Origin: CAZHMN01 sp964533705
GTDB lineage: Bacteria > Electryoneota > B3-LCP
Assembly: GCA_964533705.1 (NCBI GenBank)
Contig: CAZHMN010000001.1
Location: 28,866-92,865 of the forward strand
Reading direction: 5' to 3'
Length of the DNA: 64,000 nucleotides
Program-made: the position numbers and the translations under genes
Shown here: one piece after another, positions 52,801 to 59,351 of the stretch
How positions within the stretch are numbered: position 1 is the first letter of the stretch
How the letters are laid out: every line of letters begins with the position of its first letter
Notes under the pieces: model-generated
Seen by the model: the letters and a program-made list of their open reading frames with translations, nothing else
Databases searched by the model: none
What the model was told of the DNA's origin: nothing

Positions 52801-53396
52801 ACGCGCAACCTGAGTTTTTCAGCGATCAGGGCATCGCCCTGCCCGGTCCGCGAACGAAACGGCGTGATGCGGACGGGCACCACCCAGAAGGAACGCAACC
52901 AGGTCGGTTGGCCAAGTGTTGCCCAACTATCAGGGTAGTAGGATGAAGAAGAGTAAACTCGTGCATCCGGCAGAAAGCGCTCCTCGATATTTTCTCCCCT
53001 GGCATCGGTCTGCAGTGCGGGAGCTGGAAGCGGATTCAGCAGAGAGATCGTGCGGAATTCCACTGATTCCACTGAAATGACAGCCTCGGCTTGCGGTGGC
53101 ATTGCGATTAGAACGCCGGTTTGCGGCAGAGCCGGTTTCCCCGGTTCAATAAGTCGGCCCCAGCCGGGAACGGTGAGCTCCAGGTAGGTTTCATCGTCAA
53201 TATAGCGCTCAGAAAGGGAGTAATCTGGTAGTTCCATTTCCAGTACAACCCCGCTGCGATCGCAAGAAATCAGGGTAACTCCGTCCGGCGATTGAGCTGC
53301 CTTGACGTCGTCGGGGTACGAAAACGCAAATCCAATAATAATAGAAATAACCGTGCTCAGGAAGCGAATCTCAAAATAGCGCCCCGTTTTCTCCAT
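49830..53396 (-). CDS. PorU-like C25 peptidase with T9SS-type C-terminal domain
   Basis: An exported protein of about 1188 residues. ATG 53396 (MEKTGRYFEIRFLSTVIS) is chosen because GAGGAG lies 5-6 bases upstream; it starts a signal peptide ending near VKAAQ. Large N-terminal beta domains precede the C25 domain, which has the catalytic pair His834 (NYIGHAGNQMW) and Cys865 (AAFSCFTGIF) plus LLVGDASWDYKGYDSQ. A beta-sandwich follows, then a FlgD-like/T9SS sorting domain (NYPNPFKNETSFTYTLTQ, LSNGTYLYKIIARR). PorU, the T9SS sortase that removes cargo C-terminal signals, has the same fold order and a similar length (about 1150), so this is a good PorU candidate; a secreted peptidase is the alternative. 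Its immediate upstream neighbour is a T9SS cargo. Confidence 0.83.
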   Translation of the reverse strand: MEKTGRYFEIRFLSTVISIIIGFAFSYPDDVKAAQSPDGVTLISCDRSGVVLEMELPDYSLSERYIDDETYLELTVPGWGRLIEPGKPALPQTGVLIAMPPQAEAVISVESVEFRTISLLNPLPAPALQTDARGENIEERFLPDARVYSSSSYYPDSWATLGQPTWLRSFWVVPVRITPFRSRTGQGDALIAEKLRLRVAFRGGQEGRFISDPHGEVLARSTILNFEQARSWQDKPPTPRTESVQVLGQYKLLVESDGLYCITAADLVAAGVDTTSLDPQTLKIFLQDQQIPIWVEGEWDGSFDADDYILFYGTFPRGTYTYENPYTRTNVYWLDWGEENGLRITERPAAPGSAPQAEAYKARIHVEVDTLYEKFGLVANLNEDIDHWMWYKLDATYEPEFNFLLDLPGLVIKEGSTYDLTISLRGATDILTADPDHHVKVYWSDQGPDPWLALEYLWDGQDALTATSGVPYYKVSSTAPNELLFYAEQIEEIFPNSFYLDYFQVAYWRDYSVLNDTLFFQSPQDMGSGQRRYELTGLQDAQVELWNLTRNERLVDFTYAEGTLAFQDSASDTTYYFVAGKGAWLKPQIVADEPSEWKSPSNGADYLMITHEDFYSDLEPLASHYQELGMRVQRVKVGDIYDEFSFGLKTPQAIFDFIQYAYFNYQPPSPTYILLVGDASWDYKGYDSQPYVDFIPTHSFMTQKWGETASDNWFVSVSGQNPYSLPDCYIGRFPVNTSDEAEVLVQKSLAYAQAPPGYWRSQVIFTNGANSPEIDAPYFDSTAQALIDNYFPEWYDPPRIFSTPSAGYEQYLGDSQDLIQQINLGAAMINYIGHAGNQMWETLDQSQIPLLTNGDKMPFTAAFSCFTGIFSNTTGFGEALILQPGGGAIAYWSNTALGYLYNNGYINDYLFQTLFAEDSLTFGAAATGAKWEYSVLFGSLGDVIETYILLGDPAASFVFEDPDPSDTLDNSPPQISFSVPGTNFRSGDFIQNPVTFSCEVFDSTELELSSLIMELADLNADTVWQWSGIPDSSLLALQGFEINYFGPDSTGHKLEIVFDDSLAVGEWEFTISITDVFFQGPTTLTTSWQISDELELRSALNYPNPFKNETSFTYTLTQDAQVTIKIYTVAGRLIQILQVPSIAGFNIYEWDGRDRQGDPLSNGTYLYKIIARRDDRQVEQVEKMVRLR

Positions 53397-53435
53397 TTTA
53401 TCTCCTCGCAAGCCGTTTTTTCCCAAAAAGGATAT

Positions 53436-53477
53436 AAAAAGACCACTATCCGAAAAAACACCGGATAATGGCCTTTT
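53436..53477. terminator. Bidirectional terminator between Cys-repeat and PorU-like genes
   Basis: A 12-bp imperfect stem (10 of 12 paired), GACCACTATCCG at 53441-53452 and CGGATAATGGCC at 53462-53473, is flanked by an A-tract on the left and TTTTT on the right. It lies about 40 bases after the Cys-repeat gene stop and only about 40 bases before the PorU-like start, so read-through or a promoter overlapping the stem must serve that gene. Confidence 0.8.
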
Positions 53478-53514
53478 TGTTTCCGTTTCAGGGAGGTTTT
53501 AAATTGCCGCTCAC

Positions 53515-54519
53515 TTACTTCATAAGGATCATCTTGCCGCTGGCGGTCTGGTCGCCGGCGGTCAAGCGGTAGATGTAAACTCCTGCTGAGAATCCAGAAG
53601 CATCCCAGGTTTGCTCGTACTGGTCAGCGGACAGATAACCATCCACCAGAGTGGATACCCTGCGCCCGTTCATGTCGTAGATCGCCAGCTCAACATGCCC
53701 GGCGGTCGGAACGACAAACTGGATGGTCGTTTCCGGGTTGAACGGATTGGGATAGTTCTGGGCCATAACGTAATCAGAGGCCAGCGCCAATCCTGAACCC
53801 GGAGTCGCTGATGCCAGTGTAGAATGCCTGGTTTCCCAACCGTACTTGTTTAAATCGGCAAGCTGGTAGTAGTAAGTCACACCAGCTTCGACGCTGTTGT
53901 CAACATAATCGTACGAGGTTGTGCTGACTCCGCCCACGGCCGGAATGTAATCGGCGATTAACGCAAAATTGCCGTCGGGATTGTTTGAGCGGTACAGCTT
54001 GAAGCATTCCGTCGAAACTTCGCTGCCCGTAGTCCAGCGGACAATCACCTGGTCGGCTACAGCCTCAGCTGAGAAAGACGCCAGAGTGATGGGAATTTCA
54101 CACGTATAGGAACAGGTCATCACACAGGTTGATTCGCAGGTGGGCTGTTCGCACGTGTTGGCGCAGGTCGCCTCGCACGTGGCCACACAGGTTGCCTCAC
54201 AAGTTACCTGATTACAGGTATTCGTACAGGTAAATTCGCACGTCGCCACGCAGGTTACGCCGCAGGTGGTCTGATCACAGGTCGGTCCGCAGGTTACTTC
54301 ACAGGTGATCAGGTTGGCACCCTCGCCACCCTTGCTGTCGCTGGATCTACCCGGATCGTCCTTCTCGATAAGGGAATTCGTGGTGTTATTCAACGATGCG
54401 GCATATAGTGGCGAATCGCCAGGTTCGCTGCTCACCTGGTAGGAAGGGACGAAGTAGAGTCCGATCACCAGGCCGGCGGCGAACGCGCAAATGGCCAAAA
54501 TTCTTATCACTCGCAACAT
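53515..54519 (-). CDS. Secreted T9SS cargo with a Thr-Cys repeat array
   Basis: A 334-residue exported protein. A signal peptide or anchor (VIRILAICAFAAGLVIGLYF) and a polar linker precede residues 73-140, which hold 17 cysteines, each preceded by Thr except the first (CEVTCGPTCDQTTCGVTC). Spacing is 4 with one 5-residue step every 21 residues. A fibronectin III-like domain follows (ITLASFSAEAVADQVIVRWT, YYYQLADLNKYGWE), then a type-A T9SS sorting domain (NYPNPFNPETTIQFVVPT, FSAGVYIYRLTA). It should be attached to or released from the cell surface. The array could be a disulfide-stabilised stalk, a metal-binding surface or a modification substrate. ATG 54519 follows GGGAGG by 5 bases. Confidence 0.85.
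   Translation of the reverse strand: MLRVIRILAICAFAAGLVIGLYFVPSYQVSSEPGDSPLYAASLNNTTNSLIEKDDPGRSSDSKGGEGANLITCEVTCGPTCDQTTCGVTCVATCEFTCTNTCNQVTCEATCVATCEATCANTCEQPTCESTCVMTCSYTCEIPITLASFSAEAVADQVIVRWTTGSEVSTECFKLYRSNNPDGNFALIADYIPAVGGVSTTSYDYVDNSVEAGVTYYYQLADLNKYGWETRHSTLASATPGSGLALASDYVMAQNYPNPFNPETTIQFVVPTAGHVELAIYDMNGRRVSTLVDGYLSADQYEQTWDASGFSAGVYIYRLTAGDQTASGKMILMK
54100..54303 (-). repeat. Thr-Cys repeat array (21-residue period)
   Basis: Encodes 68 residues with 17 Cys. The pattern is [x-x-T-C] four times then x-x-x-T-C, giving a 21-residue (63-base) super-repeat: GVTC VATC EFTC TNTC NQVTC is followed by EATC VATC EATC ANTC EQPTC. The repeats differ at the non-Thr-Cys positions, so the Thr-Cys spacing appears to be what is kept. 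Confidence 0.9.
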
Positions 54520-54638
54520 AGGCACCTCCCATTTAACGGCATTTTATGGTAGAGCGCTTCAGGAGAGCACTCAGATCTTGTTCATTTTCACTCAAGTTCA
54601 GGGACAAATATATTGATCCCTCTCGAAAAACGCAATGT

Positions 54639-54667
54639 AAAATAACAAATAAAAATCAAAATGTCAA
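54639..54667 (-). promoter_or_regulatory. Sigma-70-type promoter for the Cys-repeat cargo gene
   Basis: On the minus strand TTGACA (perfect -35), a 17-base spacer and TATTTT (4/6), set in very AT-rich DNA that could act as an UP element. The leader is about 110 bases. Confidence 0.72.
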
Positions 54668-54840
54668 GTACCTTTTTAAAATAATTAAATTTTTTTTATA
54701 ATTTCCACCGACAAATCTGTTAAATATTAAACCATTCAATGAAGTGAAAGAAGCGCTTTTTCAATATATACTGGGAAAATATGTCCCACTATCTCACATG
54801 AAGGGCGTCAGAAAAATATATCACTGAGAACGTTGATTAG

Positions 54841-54924
54841 TGCCAAATTCTCACAGTCTCGTGGCATCAAGCGCTCTGGCTTGAGGACTAAGTCCTTGTT
54901 ATTCAGTCAGGCGGGGGCGCCTGA
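54841..54924. other. Cluster of four inverted repeats, possible structured RNA or dispersed repeat
   Basis: Within 84 bases: TGCCA-N16-TGGCA (54841-54866), TCAAGC-N6-GCTTGA (54867-54884), GGACT-A-AGTCC (54885-54895) and TCAGGCG-GGGG-CGCCTGA (54907-54924). The stems abut each other, and the last is GC-rich against an AT-rich background. There is no T-tract, so it is not a simple terminator. Confidence 0.45.
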
Positions 54925-55266
54925 CGGCACACTTGGTCAACTTTTCAACACTCTCATTATTAGATTAAAGTTGATCATAATGTGATGGTGAGCACAAACG
55001 TTGGCATGGGGAAATGAAAGTATATGTTAAAGTTATAACATTGACCGTAAACCCGCTGTCCCAGAATATCCTTATGTGGACTTGAAAACTCTCAATATCT
55101 CCCTCACGATTCCCTCTTCAGCAACTCGGTTGTATAAAATCAAAGCGAGGAGGTTCAGTACCCGGCCATAATAACATCCAGCGTTGTTTCCCAACGCGCT
55201 TAAAAGCAGTGAAACAGTTTCCCGTTAATGTGGCACTCATAATCGAATGAAAATTTCTTTGGGGGG

Positions 55267-55295
55267 TTGATCTTTGCGGTTGAGAATGTTATATT
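55267..55295 (+). promoter_or_regulatory. Promoter-like sequence for the small Cys/His protein gene
   Basis: TTGATC (55267-55272), a 17-base spacer and TATATT (55290-55295; 5/6). The start codon at 55326 would lie about 25 bases after the predicted transcription start, with a GGAGGA site between. Confidence 0.6.
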
Positions 55296-55325
55296 ATAGC
55301 CGGTTGCCAATTTCTCGGAGGAATC

Positions 55326-55541
55326 ATGTTTCTCGCTGATTTACGAACGCACATAATTCACGATCTATCGCGCCCTACCTATGAATGCCACATTCACGAG
55401 ATTCCCGCAGATCAATCCAAGAAAATCTACACGCTCGAAACCGTAAAACGGATGTGCGATTCTGAGGCTATCCCCCGCTTTCAGGGCTGTCAGTACTGCA
55501 TGCCCGATTACTACTCTTTTGATATGAACAAGATCTTCTGA
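55326..55541 (+). CDS. Small Cys/His-containing protein of unknown function
   Basis: A 71-residue protein supported by a strong ribosome site (GGAGGAATC before ATG) and a promoter-like sequence upstream. It has CHIHE (residues 21-25), a lone Cys near residue 44 and QGCQYC near 54-58, ending in YYSFDMNKIF. The CxxC and His residues could bind a metal. No family is recognised and no signal peptide is seen. It precedes an unknown 259-residue gene by about 30 bases, suggesting co-transcription. Confidence 0.65.
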   Translation: MFLADLRTHIIHDLSRPTYECHIHEIPADQSKKIYTLETVKRMCDSEAIPRFQGCQYCMPDYYSFDMNKIF

Positions 55542-55570
55542 ATGGTAATCTGTTGAGAATCACATGACTG

Positions 55571-56350
55571 ATGGGCCGCATAATGAACGAGAGTAGGATC
55601 ACACTGGGGCTGATCACTCTTACTCCGCCCCAATCCAAAAAGCTGATCGCTGAGGCAGTAGCCGTGCACCCGGCAGTGAAGAAAGCTCTAACGGAGGGGA
55701 CGATCATCATCGGGCACGGAACGACGAACGCCGCCGTCGCCGCCCGGCTCAGTGGTGGCCCGATTGATGAAGTGAAATTTTCAGCCGGAATTATTCGTGG
55801 CGGTGAGTTGGATGTTACTCCCAAAAAAGGGAGACTCCCTGCAGTCATCCTGCGGAAAGGTCAGGTTATCAAGGCAGACCCCGCGGACGTCCTGTCGGAA
55901 TTCGGCCGTAACGACGTGATGATTAAGGGTGGCAACGCCGTTGATCCCGATGGCGTGGTCGGCGTGTTGATGTGCTCCCGCGAGGGCGGCACCATCGGGC
56001 GCTCGCTGGGAATCGTCAAGGCTCGGGGCGCAGAGCTACTCATGCCCATCGGCCTGGAAAAGCTGATTCCCTCCGTCCCTGAAGCCTGCCGCTATATGGG
56101 GCAGGATCGCATCGGAATTTCCACGGGAGAAAAGGCCGGTTTGATGCCGGTTCTGGGAGCTGAAGTCATCACGGAATTGCAAGCCCTACGTCTTCTGGCC
56201 GGGGTCAGAGCCACCATGGTAGCATCGGGCGGCTGGGGTGATTCCCAGGGTTCGGTGACCCTCTCCCTGCAGGGGCAGCCTTCCCAGGTGGAAACGGCCG
56301 TCGAATGGGCCCGTTACGTCAAGGGCTTGCGAAAGCAAAGACCAATCTAA
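55571..56350 (+). CDS. Conserved-looking protein of unknown function (259 residues)
   Basis: A soluble protein rich in Gly-turn motifs: GTIIIGHGTTNAAVAARLSG, AGIIRGGELDVTP, NDVMIKGGNAVDPDGVVGVL, EGGTIGRSLGIVKARGAELL and ASGGWGDSQGSVTLSLQG. These blocks look like an enzyme with several nucleotide- or phosphate-binding turns, but no named family is recognised and no function is proposed. There is no signal peptide. ATG 55571 is listed; ATG 55583 (MNESRITLGL) is an alternative and neither has a strong ribosome site. It lies 29 bases after the small Cys/His gene. Confidence 0.75.
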   Translation: MGRIMNESRITLGLITLTPPQSKKLIAEAVAVHPAVKKALTEGTIIIGHGTTNAAVAARLSGGPIDEVKFSAGIIRGGELDVTPKKGRLPAVILRKGQVIKADPADVLSEFGRNDVMIKGGNAVDPDGVVGVLMCSREGGTIGRSLGIVKARGAELLMPIGLEKLIPSVPEACRYMGQDRIGISTGEKAGLMPVLGAEVITELQALRLLAGVRATMVASGGWGDSQGSVTLSLQGQPSQVETAVEWARYVKGLRKQRPI

Positions 56351-56439
56351 AATACCTCACCTACTGGTGCAACCTTTTAGGGATGGCTGTCGTCTAATAA
56401 TACGAGATAGCCTGAAACTGATTTTTCATGAGGTTATTC

Positions 56440-56646
56440 ATGGTGCAGGAAAAAGAAGCCTTGAGCATCCTGGAAAAGCACCGTATTCCATACCGCCGGA
56501 CGGATGAAAAGGGAATCTGCGCTTTATTGTACAAAAACGACGTCGATCTACCACGGCTCCGCAAACTGGGATTTCGCGTCAGCCATCTGATCGGTGAGCA
56601 ATTGGTGATATTTTACAAGGGTGGACGTTTTGGATTAATCCTATAA
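56440..56646 (+). CDS. Small unknown protein (68 residues)
   Basis: Starts at ATG 56440 (MVQEKEALSILEKHRIPYRR), nine bases after a GAGGT site; ATG 56428 is further upstream. The product alternates charged helices and beta strands (ISALLY-like core GICALLYKNDVDLPRLRKLG; FRVSHLIGEQLVIFYKGGRF), consistent with a compact alpha/beta domain. No family is recognised. It is followed by a strong terminator, which supports it as a real last gene of the short plus-strand unit. Confidence 0.6.
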   Translation: MVQEKEALSILEKHRIPYRRTDEKGICALLYKNDVDLPRLRKLGFRVSHLIGEQLVIFYKGGRFGLIL

Positions 56647-56690
56647 ATTTTCGCACCGCGGAATTGAGTCCTCCGCGCCCTGAATAAAAA

Positions 56691-56719
56691 GGGGCTGTCG
56701 TTTCGACAGCCCCTTTTTT
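56691..56719 (+). terminator. Intrinsic terminator after the 68-residue gene
   Basis: GGGGCTGTCG-TTT-CGACAGCCCC, a perfect 10-bp stem, followed by TTTTTT; a preceding A-tract could let it work in both directions. Confidence 0.94.
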
Positions 56720-56764
56720 CGTTACAGGATGACTTTTATCGTTCGTTGCAGAAAAGCATAAGAA

Positions 56765-56844
56765 ATGAGGGAGGGAGTACGCCGTGACGGCGAGGGTGGA
56801 GGACCCCGCCCCGGGGATCTCTACAGCGTCCTCACCTCCCTCAT
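56765..56844. other. Nested multi-stem inverted-repeat element
   Basis: A perfect 10-bp outer stem, ATGAGGGAGG (56765-56774) with CCTCCCTCAT (56835-56844), encloses a CGCCG-TGA-CGGCG hairpin (56780-56792) and a GAGGAC/GTCCTC stem (56799-56804 with 56828-56833). The second stem itself surrounds CCCCG/CGGGG. The fold predicts a three-way junction. It is GC-rich and sharply bounded by AT-rich DNA. Confidence 0.5.
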
Positions 56845-57018
56845 GGGCTGGATGACCCACAAAGAATATGGAGGCAAATTGGGGGTCAACCGGACTTTCT
56901 TCATCATTCAGCAGGTTTTACGAACATAAAACAAAATTGTTGTAAAAAAAATAAAAAAATCTCCTCGTGATTGAGGCAGATCATCTCTGCGTTGGTAGCA
57001 TCATCCCCTTAATATGAG

Positions 57019-57171
57019 AGTTCTTTGAAATACTCACCATAGTGTCATTCCCGCGCAAGCGGGAATCCGTCTAACCGTTTGATTTATTTAGATTCCCGGA
57101 GCCTAAGCCTCCCTTTGGGGCTTTCGCGGGAGTGACAGTTTTGGCGATCTTAGGCAATATTTCAAAGTTCT
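57019..57171. mobile_element. MITE-like non-autonomous element
   Basis: A 153-base segment flanked by an 11-base direct repeat CTTAATATGAG (57008-57018 and 57172-57182), which resembles a target-site duplication. Its ends are imperfect inverted repeats (AGTTCTTTGAAATA versus AGAACTTTGAAATA). Inside is a second inverted pair, TGTCATTCCCGCG (57043-57055) and CGCGGGAGTGACA (57125-57137), of the dispersed 'TCATTCCCGCG' type common in bacterial genomes. There is no transposase in the element. Confidence 0.6.
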
Positions 57172-57312
57172 CTTAATATGAGGACGTTGTTTACACTCTC
57201 CACTATAATTTATGCGTTTAGATTGGAATACTGTTCGTGTGGTTTCCGTGGATTAGTTGGGGTGATTAAGAGAACGTTGAGGAACTGTACGGTTTGCTCT
57301 GGTTTGGTCGGA

Positions 57313-59115
57313 TTAGCGCGAAGCCCTTTTTTTCGATGATGGAGCTAGCAATTTATAAGTTTTTATCTCGCCATCACTGGTTGCCGTAATGGCCGCCCCT
57401 CCTTCGCTGGGCTCTATTGTTTGCGTTTTATCGTTAATTGTTATGTCCACAGGGTCCTGAATCTTTTCGCGAATGACGACAACCGGTTTGGAAGCGCTTT
57501 CATCGTTCGCCTTTTTCTGCAGCGTTTCGATTTCCTCGTTCTTTTCAACGAGCACCTCCTTCAGCGGAGCAACAGATGTGAGTAATCTCCTCAAGGATTC
57601 AATGGTTTCTTCGTCCAACTCCGGGAATCCGCGAGCGCGCAGCTTCTTCATGAATTCCACCAATAACTGTTGGTGGTTTCCACCTGTTAGTCTCAAGATA
57701 ACATCATCTCCGAAAACTTTGCGGATGTGTTCCACATTCTTCTTCAACCTCTCCACAACCTCTTTGCTTGATTCGAGCTTGCGACGATAGAAATCGTCGC
57801 GTCCCACGCGAATCGTCGTTTTATGGCCTACCGCATCGTTACCAGCTTGCTGCACGAAGACTTTGCGACCTGCTTCGACTTTGGAACCCCGTATGCTGCC
57901 GGATTTGACGGTTCGCCCCGAGATCTCCGAATTCGACACCAACCCGCTGAGTTGAACGTCATCACCGGCGAGGATCCGTGAGTCTTTCACGTTATGACTT
58001 GCGTAAACAGAACTGTCAGAAGATATCTCGCCCCCCTCAATCTCACCATCTACCATGACATTCTCACCGGCTATGATATTAGCGCCTTTCGCAAGTCTGC
58101 CTTCGATAAAAACTTCACCCCGCGTTGTTATGGTACTCCCCTCCTTCAGATCACCAATAATTTCAACGGAATCATCGAGTGCAATGTTGACAATATCCTC
58201 AGCGTTCAATTCGACGACGGGTTTGACTTTTACTTCAATAGTCTCTGGGACGATTTTTTCTCCAGATAGGGTATAAATGGATCTCATCGTTCGCGACATG
58301 ATGGGCAGGCCGTTGCGGAGCGCGGTGATGGTCGTCCCATCGATGGAGAGTTTTGCTCCTTCGCCGGCGACCAATTCGAAATCGAGCCCCCTGATCGGCG
58401 ATATGCTCGTGCCGCGCACATCGTAACCTTTTTCCTTCCCCACGGTAGCTTCGATTTTCTGGCAGATAATGTCCCTTTCCTTCACTTTCCGCCCTATGCG
58501 GTATTCGGCTAGATCCTGGGCCGCGTTCGGATCTGCGAAAAAGGTGTATTCCAGTTCTGCATCCCTGCCTATATCGGGCAACTTACCGCGTGCGATCACC
58601 ATTCCTTTGATGAAACTCTGCCGCTCTCTGACATCTTCAATCGCCTTCTTTATGGCATCTATGTCACAGAGGTCGAGATCCACCCCCTGCCGGGTGATTT
58701 CAACCCGTATGCGCTCTAATGATATGGGTTGATCAAATTCATCGAGAGAGTAAAAATCCAGTTCCGCAATCATGTCTTCGAAAACTTCGCCGCGTGCGGT
58801 CTGCACGGGCTTCAAGCGAACCTCGGGTTTGCCCTGGCCGACTTTCGTTCTGCCGATCAGAACTCGAGCTACAAATCCCTCCTTTATTGGGGATTTTTCT
58901 AAGAGCTCGCGAAATTCGAGGCGCTCTGCAGGAACGTCAAACCGACTTGCAATAAGATTCTTCGCCTCTCGCATTCGGGCAATCATCTCCCGATCCGTGA
59001 TAAAGGGCACCGGGAAACAAATCCGTACCTCCCAGAGATCCTCATCCTGCGAGATGATCTCAACTTCTTCTTCCGAGCAAGATTGCTCCAGGAGTGTGTC
59101 ATCCAGATCAGGCAT
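57313..59115 (-). CDS. fapA: FapA-family (DUF342) protein, second copy
   Basis: A 600-residue FapA-family protein with N-terminal extension (MPDLDDTLLEQSCSEEEVEI), a DUF342-type alpha/beta region (~130-330), a beta-helix (VEIIGDLKEGSTITTRGEVF, GEIEGGEISSDSSVYASHNV), a helical segment (EVVERLKKNVEHIRKVFGDD) and a short beta-rich end (TINDKTQTIEPSEGG). ATG 59115 is used because the upstream TTG 59157 coincides with a TTGACA promoter element. It is not next to flagellar genes, unlike the copy at 4495-5910, and shares only the general fold with it. It may act on surface polymers or signalling; function is unproven. Confidence 0.82.
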   Translation of the reverse strand: MPDLDDTLLEQSCSEEEVEIISQDEDLWEVRICFPVPFITDREMIARMREAKNLIASRFDVPAERLEFRELLEKSPIKEGFVARVLIGRTKVGQGKPEVRLKPVQTARGEVFEDMIAELDFYSLDEFDQPISLERIRVEITRQGVDLDLCDIDAIKKAIEDVRERQSFIKGMVIARGKLPDIGRDAELEYTFFADPNAAQDLAEYRIGRKVKERDIICQKIEATVGKEKGYDVRGTSISPIRGLDFELVAGEGAKLSIDGTTITALRNGLPIMSRTMRSIYTLSGEKIVPETIEVKVKPVVELNAEDIVNIALDDSVEIIGDLKEGSTITTRGEVFIEGRLAKGANIIAGENVMVDGEIEGGEISSDSSVYASHNVKDSRILAGDDVQLSGLVSNSEISGRTVKSGSIRGSKVEAGRKVFVQQAGNDAVGHKTTIRVGRDDFYRRKLESSKEVVERLKKNVEHIRKVFGDDVILRLTGGNHQQLLVEFMKKLRARGFPELDEETIESLRRLLTSVAPLKEVLVEKNEEIETLQKKANDESASKPVVVIREKIQDPVDITINDKTQTIEPSEGGAAITATSDGEIKTYKLLAPSSKKRASR

Positions 59116-59301
59116 AGTATTCTTAAATTTAACCAGACGGCAAAATGGACCTGTCAAAAAGGCTCTTTTTACTTTTCAATGGCTCCAGGTTTTACCATCC
59201 GATCAGACTGGTGCTTGAAATATTCTTCGGAGCATCACCGGAAATTAATGAACAACGCCAGAAAAGGCAAGCATATCGGGAAAATTCTGGAGGGTTCAAA
59301 G

Positions 59302-59326
59302 AAAAAAGCCGGCCACAGGACCGGCT
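59302..59326 (-). terminator. Intrinsic terminator after the beta-helix cargo gene
   Basis: On the minus strand AGCCGG-TCCTGTGG-CCGGCT followed by TTTTTTC. It is 25 bases after the stop of the gene at 59352-60965. Confidence 0.85.
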
Positions 59327-59351
59327 CTGCCTATGTGTGGAAGTTCCAGTA

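Larger units (their letters stand above)
54520..55325. other. Long intergenic region (806 bases)
   Basis: Largest non-coding space in the window, AT-rich, between divergent genes. It contains the promoter of the Cys-repeat gene (54639-54667), a compact cluster of four inverted repeats at 54841-54924, and a promoter-like pair before the small gene at 55326. No protein-coding frame or known RNA was recognised. Confidence 0.6.
56720..57312. other. Intergenic region with two structured elements (593 bases)
   Basis: Space between the plus-strand unit and the second fapA gene (minus). It holds a nested inverted-repeat element at 56765-56844 and a MITE-like element at 57019-57171. The rest is AT-rich with poly-A runs near 56945-56970. 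No coding sequence was recognised. Confidence 0.6.

Noticed and set aside
54100..54303. CRISPR-like or minisatellite DNA array
   Set aside because: The periodicity is at protein level (Thr-Cys spacing); DNA units of 63 bases diverge and there are no spacers.
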